Shown: piece after piece, positions 18,501-25,551 of the stretch
How positions within the stretch are numbered: the stretch's first letter is position 1
Layout: every line of letters starts with the position of its first letter
Assembly (NCBI GenBank): GCA_022650895.1
Contig: JALCQC010000014.1
Span: 1 to 57,891, forward strand
Length of the DNA: 57,891 nucleotides
Direction: 5' to 3'
From: Bifidobacteriaceae bacterium
Lineage (GTDB): Bacteria > Actinomycetota > Actinomycetes > Actinomycetales > Bifidobacteriaceae
Program-made: the position numbers and the translations under genes
The notes under the pieces: model-generated
The model's input: the letters and a program-made list of their open reading frames with translations, nothing else
Told to the model about the DNA's origin: nothing
The model's database searches: none

Positions 18501-18562
18501 TCCGCAAGATCTGGCTGCGTGCGGGAGAGAAGAAGCGGGTTCGGCCGACGATCGAGGTGTGA
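15515..18562 (+). CDS. Cation-transporting P-type ATPase (Ca2+-type, P2)
   Basis: A 1015-residue P-type ATPase of the SERCA/PMCA-like class. It has an N-terminal cation ATPase domain (about 55-120), TGES in the actuator (224-227), PEGL in span M4 (345-348, with the VAAVPEGL ion-binding context), the phosphorylated Asp388 in SDKTGTLTRNE, the KGAPDVLL nucleotide-binding motif, MTGDGVNDAPAVK in the hinge, and six C-terminal spans. It exports Ca2+ or another cation using ATP. The first 45 residues are a Pro/Gln-rich extension. The start has a textbook AAGGAGG site 5 bp upstream. The exact ion cannot be fixed from motifs alone. Confidence 0.94.
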   Translation: MTSPSPKEQYKQREPGSAQPPQPQQSQPVPGDKIVDMAQPAENLDKDPSLLDAAQVATALETSLDKGLTSAEAARRLEKFGHNELESAPPVPTWKKLLNQFRDPLVYLLLAATLISLIAWFIERAVHPGEGEAVPFDAIVIVLILIVNAILGYLQEAKAEQAVDALAKMSAPTTSVLRDGQVSRVATADIVPGDVLVLGEGDTVSADGRLFASASLRIAEASLTGESVPVAKSTGTLTKAKALGDRTNMIFNGTSVTQGTGRGIVTGTGMNTQVGKIADMLSQTKDEATPLEKEISHVSKLLGIAVCGIAVLVIVVLAITQGFHSVTDVIDSLLLAVSLAVAAVPEGLATIMTVVLALGVQRMAKHHAIVKKLSSVETLGSASVICSDKTGTLTRNEMTVETVVTPSGETKITGTGYAPHGQLVGTDGNDIPAGSPLPREVSVTLGVGALVNDAELREVAGEKSGDSRWEIIGDPTEASLVVAARKVKANKHFERYERVAEVPFTSDRKRMSTVAADKSEQGKLAVFSKGAPDVLLDYCDRIYVGGHVRPLTEGDRQEILSHVERLSSNAYRTLGQAYRPLEVNSLGAIPGVRSDASGDVIDIAEQDDVIEQHLIWAGMVGIIDPPRTEVRDSVAEAHRAGIRTVMITGDHPLTATRIASDLGIVSKGAEALTGDELDELSETELDKKTAEVSVYARVAPEHKLKIVNSLQRQDNIVAMTGDGVNDAPAVKTADIGVAMGITGTEVTKEASKMILADDNFSTIVAAVKEGRGIFDNIRKFLRFLLSSNVGEVFTVFGGVIFAGFLGITQPGTVGITVPLLATQLLWINLLTDAAPALAMGVDNQTEDVMNRGPRKSTERVIDREMWGDIVYVGIIMAVITLIGMDMHLAGGLFTDRSVSNLDHAHQMVEARTMGFTILVFAQLFNALASRSAHRSVFHDFFTNKWLWGAIAISILLQCVVIYVPFLNTAFGTVPLSFGAWIECILLSSVVLWATEIRKIWLRAGEKKRVRPTIEV

Positions 18563-18607
18563 GCGGCTCCTGAACAACCAGATGAAGAGATGAATAACTG
18601 AATACAG

Positions 18608-18640
18608 AAATGGCCAGGGCACGCACCCTGGCCATTTCCA
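18608..18640 (+). terminator. Terminator after the P-type ATPase gene
   Basis: A 12-bp perfect stem (18608-18619 with 18626-18637), 6-nt loop, ending in TTTCC. The A-rich 5' side makes it potentially bidirectional. Confidence 0.82.
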
Positions 18641-18871
18641 TAAGCAGAGTCTTAGTCGATGGACTTGGTGAGTAAGACGTCGGTCAGCAAAGCACCGGTC
18701 TGCGGGATTTCGGTTGGAAAAGTCTGGGGAATAGGATTTCGGGTGGCATCTCGGGCGTAGTCTCGGACAGTGCAATCTCAGCTAGTGAGATTTCGTCAGT
18801 GCCGTCTTCCATAATTTCAGAAGGGCCATCGGCGGCTTCACCTCCAGGCCCCACACACGGAGATGTAGCGG
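18641..18871. other. Intergenic region before the lipoate ligase-like gene
   Basis: No gene seen. It holds a short perfect hairpin (18774-18780 with 18786-18792, 5-nt loop) about 80 bp before the next start codon. A weak minus-strand ORF (18684-18884) has no family features. Confidence 0.4.
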
Positions 18872-20338
18872 ATGGAGACTGCAATGCATGATGCTTTGAG
18901 TATTGATGGTGGCGGTCTGAAGGCCATCGTTGCGCCGATGGGGGAGTCGGACGCGGAAACCGTACGAGGCTCCTACAAACAGCCCGGCGGGAAGCTCGTC
19001 AGCGCAACCGTGGCAGTGGACGCGGAAGGCCGCATTGCACACGTCGCCTTTGACGGTGACTACTTCGCCGAACGCGCTGACGGTCGTGACGTGAATCTCG
19101 CTTCCGTGGCGGAAGCATTGGTCGGACTTTCGGTCCGCTCGAATATCGCGGATCTACAGCATGTTCTGGAGCATGCCATCCCTCAGAATGTGCGATTGGT
19201 GGGCATCGATGCCCAGGCCATGGCCTTCGCCGTCGCCCGTGCCGCCGCGGTTTTCACGGACAGCCTGGCGCTGCACAACCTTCGTGAGGATGAGGGATCT
19301 GCTTGGGCTTCCGTGCTTCCGGACCGCTTTCCTGAAAATTCTGCGCATCCCAACCATCAGATTCCTCTGACGCCGCAGCTCATCGCAGAACGCTGGGAAC
19401 AGTTGGATGTACGCCTCGAGGATCCGGAAACTGCGGCCTCCCAACCCTATGAGCCCGCCATGCAAATGGCCCTCGATGACGTCATTGCCCGTCGCACTGC
19501 TCGCGGCGATTTGCCTCCCATCCTGCGTTTCTGGGAATGGGCGGGTCCGGCGGTCATTCTGGGACTCAATCAGTCGGTGAGCAATGAGGTGGATCTTGCA
19601 CGCGCTCGTGAGCTCGGCATCGCCGTTGTGCGGCGGGTGACTGGCGGTGGCGCAATGTTTGTGGAGCCGGGTAATACCATCACCTATTCGCTGACGGCTC
19701 CTTTGAGTTTTGTTGCCGGTCTCTCTGCCGACGATTCCTACGGCCTGTGCGAATCCTGGACCTTCTCGGCTCTGCACTCAATAGGAATTGCAGCCTCGCA
19801 CGAACCGATCAACGACATTTCCTCGCCTGCCGGCAAGATCGGTGGCGCGGCGCAACGGCGATATCCGGCTCCGCACCAGTATCGCTCCAGCGCGGCTGCT
19901 AACGGCGCGAGTGACACGAACGCCGCACCTGCTGCGACTCCTGCTGTGACTTCCATGTCTGCCGTGTCTGCCGAGCATGCGGCCGATACCGGTGTATCCA
20001 TCTCCGCGCTCCCCGCGTATGTATCAGCGAGTGGCGCGGTGCTGCACCACACGACCATGGCCTACGACATCGACGCCAACAAAATGCTGCAAGTACTGCG
20101 TATCAACAAGGAGAAGATGAGCGACAAGGCCGTGAAATCGGCGGCCAAGCGTGTGGACCCGATGAAGAGTCAGTCCGGGATGAGCCGACGGCAAGTGCTG
20201 GCTGCGTTCTCGCGGTATTTGCACGAAAATATTCCGCATATCCAGTCCATCGATCTGCCCGCGGACGTCATCGCCGAAGCGCGTGAGCTTGCGGCCTCCA
20301 AATTCTCGACTCCGGAATGGACTCATCGCATCCCCTAG
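18872..20338 (+). CDS. lplA: Lipoate-protein ligase A-like protein with accessory domain first and an internal insertion
   Basis: A 488-residue member of the biotin/lipoate protein ligase family, which attaches lipoate to carrier proteins. Residues 10-130 resemble the LplA accessory domain (KAIVAP..., VRGSYKQPGGKLVSATVAVD), placed before the catalytic domain. The catalytic part (about 190-480) has RRVTGGGAM (254-262), the lipoyl-AMP loop, and GKIGGAAQ with the catalytic Lys322. Residues 332-386, rich in Ala, Ser, Thr and Pro, form an insertion before the GAVLHHTTMAYDID segment. The start is weakly supported (no clear ribosome site); an ATG 12 bp downstream is an alternative. No lipoylated enzyme is encoded nearby, so the carrier is unknown. 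Confidence 0.85.
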   Translation: METAMHDALSIDGGGLKAIVAPMGESDAETVRGSYKQPGGKLVSATVAVDAEGRIAHVAFDGDYFAERADGRDVNLASVAEALVGLSVRSNIADLQHVLEHAIPQNVRLVGIDAQAMAFAVARAAAVFTDSLALHNLREDEGSAWASVLPDRFPENSAHPNHQIPLTPQLIAERWEQLDVRLEDPETAASQPYEPAMQMALDDVIARRTARGDLPPILRFWEWAGPAVILGLNQSVSNEVDLARARELGIAVVRRVTGGGAMFVEPGNTITYSLTAPLSFVAGLSADDSYGLCESWTFSALHSIGIAASHEPINDISSPAGKIGGAAQRRYPAPHQYRSSAAANGASDTNAAPAATPAVTSMSAVSAEHAADTGVSISALPAYVSASGAVLHHTTMAYDIDANKMLQVLRINKEKMSDKAVKSAAKRVDPMKSQSGMSRRQVLAAFSRYLHENIPHIQSIDLPADVIAEARELAASKFSTPEWTHRIP

Positions 20339-20586
20339 CCCTGAGTAGGTGTGTCCCGTCTCGGTGGTCGCAACTCTGTGCAACCGTAATCCGGTATGTG
20401 CATGGTAAACGCTGCCTAGCGTCCGTCATGCTCCGTGTTTCGCCATCACCGCTTGTTGCGTTGCACTTTCGCCACTTCCGCGCCGCGCCTTGCTGCCATC
20501 TTCTGTCACCCTTCTCGTTACTATGGTGACGCCCGTTGCAAGCGGGATTGTGGTGATCTATCGCTGGTCCGCATCGGTACTGAGCG

Positions 20587-21348
20587 ATGAATGAAGTGAC
20601 AAATGAGAGGAAAAAGAGGGTGGAATACTCGCTTCTGGTGCGCTGTGTGGCTGAATTCATCGGCACGGCAATCCTTATGGTTTTTGGAAACGGCGCCGTC
20701 GCCAACGTTGAATTGAAGGCGACGAAAGGACATCATTCCGGATGGTCCGTGATCGCGATGGGATATGGCTTCGGCGTCATGTTCCCAGTCCTGATGTTCG
20801 GCGCGGTCTCAGGCGCGCACATCAATCCGGCGATGACTCTTGGCCAGGCCGTGATGGGGCTTTTCCCATGGTCCGAGGTTCTGCCTTACATACTGTCCCA
20901 GCTGCTGGGTGCCGCCGTCGGACAGCTGATTGTGTATGTGGCTTACTTGCCGCACTATCGCGACACCGAGAGTGCCGACGCCATCTTCGCCACCTTCTCC
21001 ACCACCGATGCCGAAAACAACAAGTGGAATTACTTCATCAACGAGTTCTTCGGAACCATGCTGCTCGTCGTCATTGCGCTCTGCTCCCTCATGCTGCCAT
21101 GGGGCAAGCAAGATCCCGCTGCTGCCTCCATCGTCGTCGGCTTCATCGTGTGGGGACTGGTCACATCGCTTGGCGGGCCCACCGGTCCTGGCCTCAATCC
21201 CGCCCGTGACCTCGTTCCTCGCCTCCTTCACTGGATTCTGCCGATTCCTCACAAAGGCGGCTCACGCTGGAACGAGGCGTGGATCCCAGTTGTTGCGCCG
21301 ATCGCAGGGGCTGTTATTGGCGCGGCGCTGTTCAAGATTTTCATCTGA
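20587..21348 (+). CDS. glpF: Glycerol facilitator-type aquaporin
   Basis: A 253-residue MIP-family channel with six spans. Both pore NPA motifs are present: HINPAMTL (Asn80) and GLNPARDLVPR (Asn204). The Asp directly after NPAR (Asp208) is the mark of glycerol facilitators rather than strict water channels. Glycerol, and perhaps other small neutral solutes, would diffuse through it. It lies alone, 248 bp after the lipoate ligase gene, with no glycerol kinase next to it. Start codon choice is open: ATG at 20587 has no clear ribosome site, and a GTG at residue 12 follows an AGAGG run. Confidence 0.93.
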   Translation: MNEVTNERKKRVEYSLLVRCVAEFIGTAILMVFGNGAVANVELKATKGHHSGWSVIAMGYGFGVMFPVLMFGAVSGAHINPAMTLGQAVMGLFPWSEVLPYILSQLLGAAVGQLIVYVAYLPHYRDTESADAIFATFSTTDAENNKWNYFINEFFGTMLLVVIALCSLMLPWGKQDPAAASIVVGFIVWGLVTSLGGPTGPGLNPARDLVPRLLHWILPIPHKGGSRWNEAWIPVVAPIAGAVIGAALFKIFI

Positions 21349-21514
21349 GCTTCAAGGGCTGTCCCAAGTGATGTCCGCCGGCGTGGTCTTCTGTGGGGCC
21401 CTGCACCATGTTTCGGAGTCCTGTGCCATGCCTTCTGATGGGCGTATTTCCCTGTGCCGATTCTCCGGCACGGGGATTTTTGTCGTTTTATGGGGGTTAG
21501 GGACGTCAAGGGGT

Positions 21515-21617
21515 CGGTTGTGCGGCAAGCTTTCGGCTAACTCGCCCTTTACGTGAGAAAACATCACGGGCTTCATTGATTTCAGGGGCTGTCTCCGCTG
21601 AATTTGCCGCACAACCG
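21515..21617. repeat. 103-bp structured repeat, copy A
   Basis: A palindromic element whose ends are perfect 14-bp inverted repeats (CGGTTGTGCGGCAA at 21515-21528 and its complement at 21604-21617). It contains a smaller inverted repeat CGTGA/TCACG. It is exactly the same length as, and about 69% identical by eye to, copy B at 24998-25100. Both copies also share GACGTCA a few bases outside the left end. No coding sense and no clear target-site duplication. Confidence 0.85.
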
Positions 21618-21794
21618 ATCATTCAACGTTCTGCCTCCGCCTCCGAGGTACATTCGAGGCCCCAAACGGGTGCCGGCGTCGCAGAAATGCCCTCAAAGAA
21701 CCCCCACGTAGAATCATGGTGTGATGAATCAGCCTCTGTGCCTAGCCTCTGCGTTGCTGTCGCAGCTGCAACGATCTGTGCTGAGGTGGTGTCT

Positions 21795-23000
21795 GTGAAC
21801 GGCGGCCTTAGAAACCCCAGTGGCCCCAGTACTCCCGGTAACCCCAGCGATTTCCCCAATTCCAGCGGCACGGGTTCCTCCGAAGGAGTGTCACCCACTC
21901 CCATACCCACTCCCATAGTGGGGCGTTTCGCGCCGAGCCCGACTGGGCGCATGCACCTCGGCAATGCCTTTGCGGCTTTGGGTGCTTGGCTGGCGGCGCG
22001 GGCGGAAGGTAAGCGCACGGGTGCCGGGAGCCGCATGCTGTTGCGCATCGAGGATATCGACACTCCGCGCGCTGTTGCGGGTGCCGACCGCTGGATTATG
22101 GAGGATCTTTCCTGGCTTGGCCTCGATTGGGAGGGTGAGCCCGTGTACCAATCCCAACATACCGATATTTATGAGGCGATTCTGCGTGAGCTCAGTGCGC
22201 AACGGCTGGGTGCCGCCGAAGGTACGTCGGCTGCGCCTGAGCCGCTTGTTTATCCCTGCTATTGCACGCGCGCGCAGTTACGGGCGGCTTCGGCCCCGCA
22301 GGAATCCGACGGTTTCGTGCTGTATCCGGGAACGTGCCGGCATGGGGGTGTCCGCGCCTCCGCCGATCGTGCGCTCGCGATGCGCCTCGCCATGCCGGAA
22401 AATCCCCACGATCCGCGGGCTGACGTGCGTTTTATGGATCGTATTTTCGGTCAGCAGTCATGGAACCTCGCCACTCAGGTCGGCGATATCGTGTTGCAGC
22501 GCAGCGACGGCCTTTTCGCCTACCAATTCGCGGTGGTCGTGGACGATTACTTGCAGGGAGTGAACCAGATCGTTCGCGGTCGCGATTTGCTGCGCTCCAC
22601 GGCGGCGCAGATTTGGGTGCGCACATGGGTTACGAAGGTGATACACGTGTCGCAGGTGTTGCCCTTTGCACAGGTGGAGCAGGTCGCGCAGGCCGCACAT
22701 GCGCCACATGTGTCGCAAGCCGCGCAGGCGCTAGATCTCGAATACGCACATTTGCCGCTGCTGCTTTCCGAACGACAGCGGCGTCTCGCCAAACGTGACC
22801 ACAGTCTTGAGGTGGCGACTTTGCGGGAACAGGGAGTTGCACCACAGAAAATTGTGGGGTACTTGGCGTATCTTCTGGGTATCATTGCGCGTCCGGAGCC
22901 GTGCACACCTGCAGATCTCGTCCCGGAATTCTCATGGGAGAAGATCAGGGCGGCTGGGCTTGCCGACAGGCAAACTGACACGAGTATCCTCGCTAGATAG
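21795..23000 (+). CDS. gluQ: Glutamyl-Q tRNA(Asp) synthetase (truncated GluRS paralogue)
   Basis: A 401-residue class I synthetase-like enzyme that loads glutamate onto the queuosine base of tRNA(Asp). Evidence: GRFAPSPTGRMHLGNA (HIGH-like motif), RIEDIDTPRA, the zinc-site pattern YPCYCTRAQL...YPGTCRH, DYLQGVNQIVRGRDLL, and RRLAKRDHS in place of KMSKS, with no anticodon-binding domain. An N-terminal Pro/Ser/Asn-rich extension and an inserted segment of about 30 residues (HVSQ...AQVEQVAQAAHA) before LEYAHLPL are unusual. The start is uncertain: the frame is open from 21576; GTG at 21795 has GAGGTGG 5 bp upstream, while ATG at 21687 has no ribosome site. Confidence 0.88.
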   Translation: MNGGLRNPSGPSTPGNPSDFPNSSGTGSSEGVSPTPIPTPIVGRFAPSPTGRMHLGNAFAALGAWLAARAEGKRTGAGSRMLLRIEDIDTPRAVAGADRWIMEDLSWLGLDWEGEPVYQSQHTDIYEAILRELSAQRLGAAEGTSAAPEPLVYPCYCTRAQLRAASAPQESDGFVLYPGTCRHGGVRASADRALAMRLAMPENPHDPRADVRFMDRIFGQQSWNLATQVGDIVLQRSDGLFAYQFAVVVDDYLQGVNQIVRGRDLLRSTAAQIWVRTWVTKVIHVSQVLPFAQVEQVAQAAHAPHVSQAAQALDLEYAHLPLLLSERQRRLAKRDHSLEVATLREQGVAPQKIVGYLAYLLGIIARPEPCTPADLVPEFSWEKIRAAGLADRQTDTSILAR

Positions 23001-23120
23001 AGCGTACGGGTGCGGCATCGGAGGGTGATGAATTTTCGATGCCCGCAGCGGGCCTGTGCCGCCGTAACTTCAGGCGGGCAGTCGCTGAGCGGTGGAATTG
23101 AAGCGTAGGGAGTAGACAGT

Positions 23121-23897
23121 ATGACGGATTATCTTGAACACAAGAATTTGGCCAATCAGCAGATTGCGCCGGAGAAGGCGGCGAAGATCGCGGACGGCGT
23201 CCATCGCACGCTTGACCGCGTTGCGCAGGCAGCGCAGGCTGCCGGTCGGGATGCCAGTGAGGTGACGTTGCTTGCTGCCACCAAGACCCGCGACGTCGGG
23301 GAGATCATGGCGGCGTTGCGTGCCGGCATTCGGGTGATCGGTGAAAACCGACCGCAAGAGGTGCAGATCAAGGCAGAGGCATTGCGGCGTGGGGCATCCA
23401 GCGAGGGAATTGATTTTGGATTCCATCTCATCGGACAGTTGCAGACCAATAAAATCAACAAGGTGTTGCCGTTGGTGGACACCATCGAATCAGTTGACTC
23501 CGCAGCTCAGGCTCAGAAAATCGCGACTCGTGCGCTTGCTCGTGGCAAGCACCTTAATCTGTTTTTGGAGGTCAACGAATCGGGTGAGGAGTCGAAGTCC
23601 GGCTGCGATCCCGACCGTGCCTATGACGAGGCTCTCGCCATTGCGGCCCTTGACGGCGTGACTCTGACTGGTCTCATGACCATCGGCGCCCACGTGGACG
23701 ATGAGGCTATTATCCGCAAGGGATTCACGCACTTGCGGGAATTGCGGGAGCGTTTGCTCGCCGACGGTGGGGCTGCGCTGAGTTCGTGTCGTGATCTTTC
23801 GATGGGCATGACCCAAGACATGGCCCTTGCCGTTGATGAGGGGTCGACCATCGTTCGCGTCGGCACCGGAATCTTTGGCGCGCGCGCCTTTATCTGA
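23121..23897 (+). CDS. YggS/PROSC-family pyridoxal phosphate-binding protein
   Basis: A 258-residue member of the PLP homeostasis protein family (YggS, YlmE, PROSC), single-domain TIM barrels that bind PLP without a known catalytic reaction and affect vitamin B6 and amino-acid balance. The PLP Lys is K55 in LLAATKTRDV; also present are GENRPQEVQIKAE, FHLIGQLQTNKINKVLPLVDTIESVDS, and the C-terminal LSMGMTQDMALAVDEGSTIVRVGTGIFG phosphate-binding region. A GGGAG site precedes the ATG. In many Actinobacteria this gene sits near ftsZ; here it stands alone behind gluQ. Confidence 0.94.
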   Translation: MTDYLEHKNLANQQIAPEKAAKIADGVHRTLDRVAQAAQAAGRDASEVTLLAATKTRDVGEIMAALRAGIRVIGENRPQEVQIKAEALRRGASSEGIDFGFHLIGQLQTNKINKVLPLVDTIESVDSAAQAQKIATRALARGKHLNLFLEVNESGEESKSGCDPDRAYDEALAIAALDGVTLTGLMTIGAHVDDEAIIRKGFTHLRELRERLLADGGAALSSCRDLSMGMTQDMALAVDEGSTIVRVGTGIFGARAFI

Positions 23898-24029
23898 GCG
23901 ATTTCTTGCCTCACTCCTTTGCACCTTTACTAAGCCTTTACGGTGCATCTGATGGCATCGCCGGGAGTTGCGTTTCACCGAGGGCCGCCGAGACCGAAGT
24001 GTCACCGGTGGCGCGATAAGCTGGAGCAC

Positions 24030-24848
24030 ATGAGAATTGCACGTTTCATTGCAGGGAATCAGCAGCAGCCGCGTTATGCATTTGTCCAGCAGGACAAGAA
24101 CGACGGCAAGGATTATTTGATCGCCCTTGACGGCTATCCGCTGTCGGGTGCGCAGGTGAAACCGACTGGTGAGCGCTTCGCCGTCGATTCGGATGGGGTC
24201 CGTCTGCTGGCGCCCATCATCCCCTCGAAAGTGTTCGGTCTTGCTAAGAACTATGAGGCCCATGCGAAGTTCATGGCCGGCGACATCTGGAAAACCGTGG
24301 CACCGCCTGACGAGATGATGATTTTCTCCAAGCCTTCTACGGCGGTGGTGGGGCCAGATGACCCGATTGTGTACCCCAGCTGGAGTCATGAACTCAATTA
24401 CGAGCCGGAAGTTGCGGTCGTCATGGGCAAGGTCACGCGTGACGTGAGTCCGGAAGACGCCATGAAGCACGTGCTTGGCTTCACTTGCGTGAACGACGTC
24501 ACGGCCCGCGATGCGCAACGCAACGACCCCATGTGGACGCGCGCCAAGGGCTTCGATTCAGCGTGCCCGCTGGGCCCGTGGATCCAGACGGAGCTCGATT
24601 ACGCCCACGCGGACATCAGCTTCTCCCTGAATGGTGAGCCAGTGAAGGATGCAGCGGGGAATACGGAGAACCTCATCCATTCCATTCCGGATCAAATCGC
24701 CTTCATTTCGACGTTTTCCACCCTGCTTCCAGGTGATGTCATCATGACCGGCACTCCTTACGCGACCGGCGCTCTTCATCCTGGCGATGAAACCGTGGTG
24801 ACGGTGGCGGGCATTGGGTCGCTGCGCAACATCGTGGTGGCGCGATAG
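24030..24848 (+). CDS. Fumarylacetoacetate hydrolase-family protein
   Basis: A 272-residue FAH-superfamily enzyme. The fold signatures are KVFGLAKNYEAHAKFM, the metal-binding LNYEPEVAVVMGK and GFTCVNDVTARDAQ, the RAKGFDSACPLGPWI segment, and the C-terminal LLPGDVIMTGTPYATGAL. Relatives hydrolyse or decarboxylate acylpyruvates or oxaloacetate; the substrate here cannot be assigned. An N-terminal region of about 60 residues before IIPSKVFG is the usual FAH N-domain. The ATG at 24030 has GGAG just upstream; the longer frame from 23943 lacks one and has an atypical Arg/His-rich sequence. Confidence 0.92.
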   Translation: MRIARFIAGNQQQPRYAFVQQDKNDGKDYLIALDGYPLSGAQVKPTGERFAVDSDGVRLLAPIIPSKVFGLAKNYEAHAKFMAGDIWKTVAPPDEMMIFSKPSTAVVGPDDPIVYPSWSHELNYEPEVAVVMGKVTRDVSPEDAMKHVLGFTCVNDVTARDAQRNDPMWTRAKGFDSACPLGPWIQTELDYAHADISFSLNGEPVKDAAGNTENLIHSIPDQIAFISTFSTLLPGDVIMTGTPYATGALHPGDETVVTVAGIGSLRNIVVAR

Positions 24849-24997
24849 AGCCCACGTGGTCTCAGATATTTTTATTTTCCCCGTTCCTTAGCCTTTAGCT
24901 TTCTTTAGTTTTGAGTTTTGTGCCGTATTTTGTTCCGAGCTATTGCTTTTGGAGCGGGGATTTCTGCTATTTTTGGGATGCTGTGACGTCAGAGACG

Positions 24998-25100
24998 CGG
25001 TTGTGCGGTAAGTTTTCCGCATACGTGCCCTTAACGTGAGGTGGCGTCACGAGATTTCAATGTTTTTATAGCTTTCATTGCCGAACTTGCCGCACAACCG
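24998..25100. repeat. 103-bp structured repeat, copy B
   Basis: Second copy of the element at 21515-21617: same 103-bp length, the same 14-bp inverted ends (the left arm has one T for C change that would still pair as G-U in RNA), the same inner CGTGA/TCACG stem with a different loop, and GACGTCA shortly outside the left end. It lies behind the FAH-family gene, convergent to copZ. The rest of 24849-25207 has no gene. Confidence 0.85.
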
Positions 25101-25135
25101 AAGGTTCGCGGTCCCAGCATCGTTGCGGGGAGCAT

Positions 25136-25191
25136 GAATGCCCGGATTGATGGCGCTGTTACTTTATGCGTTGCCACCAATCCGGGCATTC
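25136..25191 (-). terminator. Long hairpin behind copZ
   Basis: A 14-bp perfect stem (25136-25149 with 25178-25191), one mismatch and 4 further base pairs, with an 18-nt loop. It sits 17 bp beyond the copZ stop and probably ends the copper transcript, although no T-run follows on either strand. Confidence 0.55.
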
Positions 25192-25207
25192 TCCATCCGG
25201 AGTCGTT

Positions 25208-25426
25208 TTACTCCTTGACGGGAGCGGCGGAATAGGGCGTGTCCTTGAGCGAGTCGAGCAGACTCTGCTCGTCGTACTTGCCCTCCACCGTGGCCGACTT
25301 GTCAGCGAGGTTCACCTGTGCGCTGATCACGCCGGGAACCTTCACGAAGGCGTCCTGCACCTTGGTGGCGCAGCCTTCGCACTTCATTCCTTCGATCGAA
25401 TACTGATAGGTATGTGTATCTGCCAT
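25208..25426 (-). CDS. copZ: Copper chaperone, heavy-metal-associated domain
   Basis: A 72-residue single-domain HMA protein (MADTHTYQYSIEGMKCEGC). The metal-binding GMKCEGC places Cys16 and Cys19 in the standard CxxC loop; the rest fits the beta-alpha-beta-beta-alpha-beta fold (VNLADKSATVEGKYDEQSLL). It carries Cu(I) to and from the CopA pump encoded 125 bp upstream on the same strand. A strong AAGGAG site 7 bp before the ATG decides this start over the longer in-frame ORF to 25528. Confidence 0.93.
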   Translation of the reverse strand: MADTHTYQYSIEGMKCEGCATKVQDAFVKVPGVISAQVNLADKSATVEGKYDEQSLLDSLKDTPYSAAPVKE

Positions 25427-25551
25427 GGTTAACTCCTTTGTCTGTTGGTCGATTGACTGTTGCAGACCCTTGTGGGCCTCTGGGCAACCGCGGTGGTGCG
25501 AGTTCGCTTCGCCTCCGCAGAAGCCCAAATCTTAAATTATGGAGATCCTTT

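Noticed and set aside
15488..18775. A 1095-codon open frame on the minus strand across the P-type ATPase gene.
   Set aside because: It is the antisense shadow of a clear ATPase. Its His/Gly/Asp/Arg-rich sequence has no domain, and it arises from biased codon use in a G+C-rich gene.
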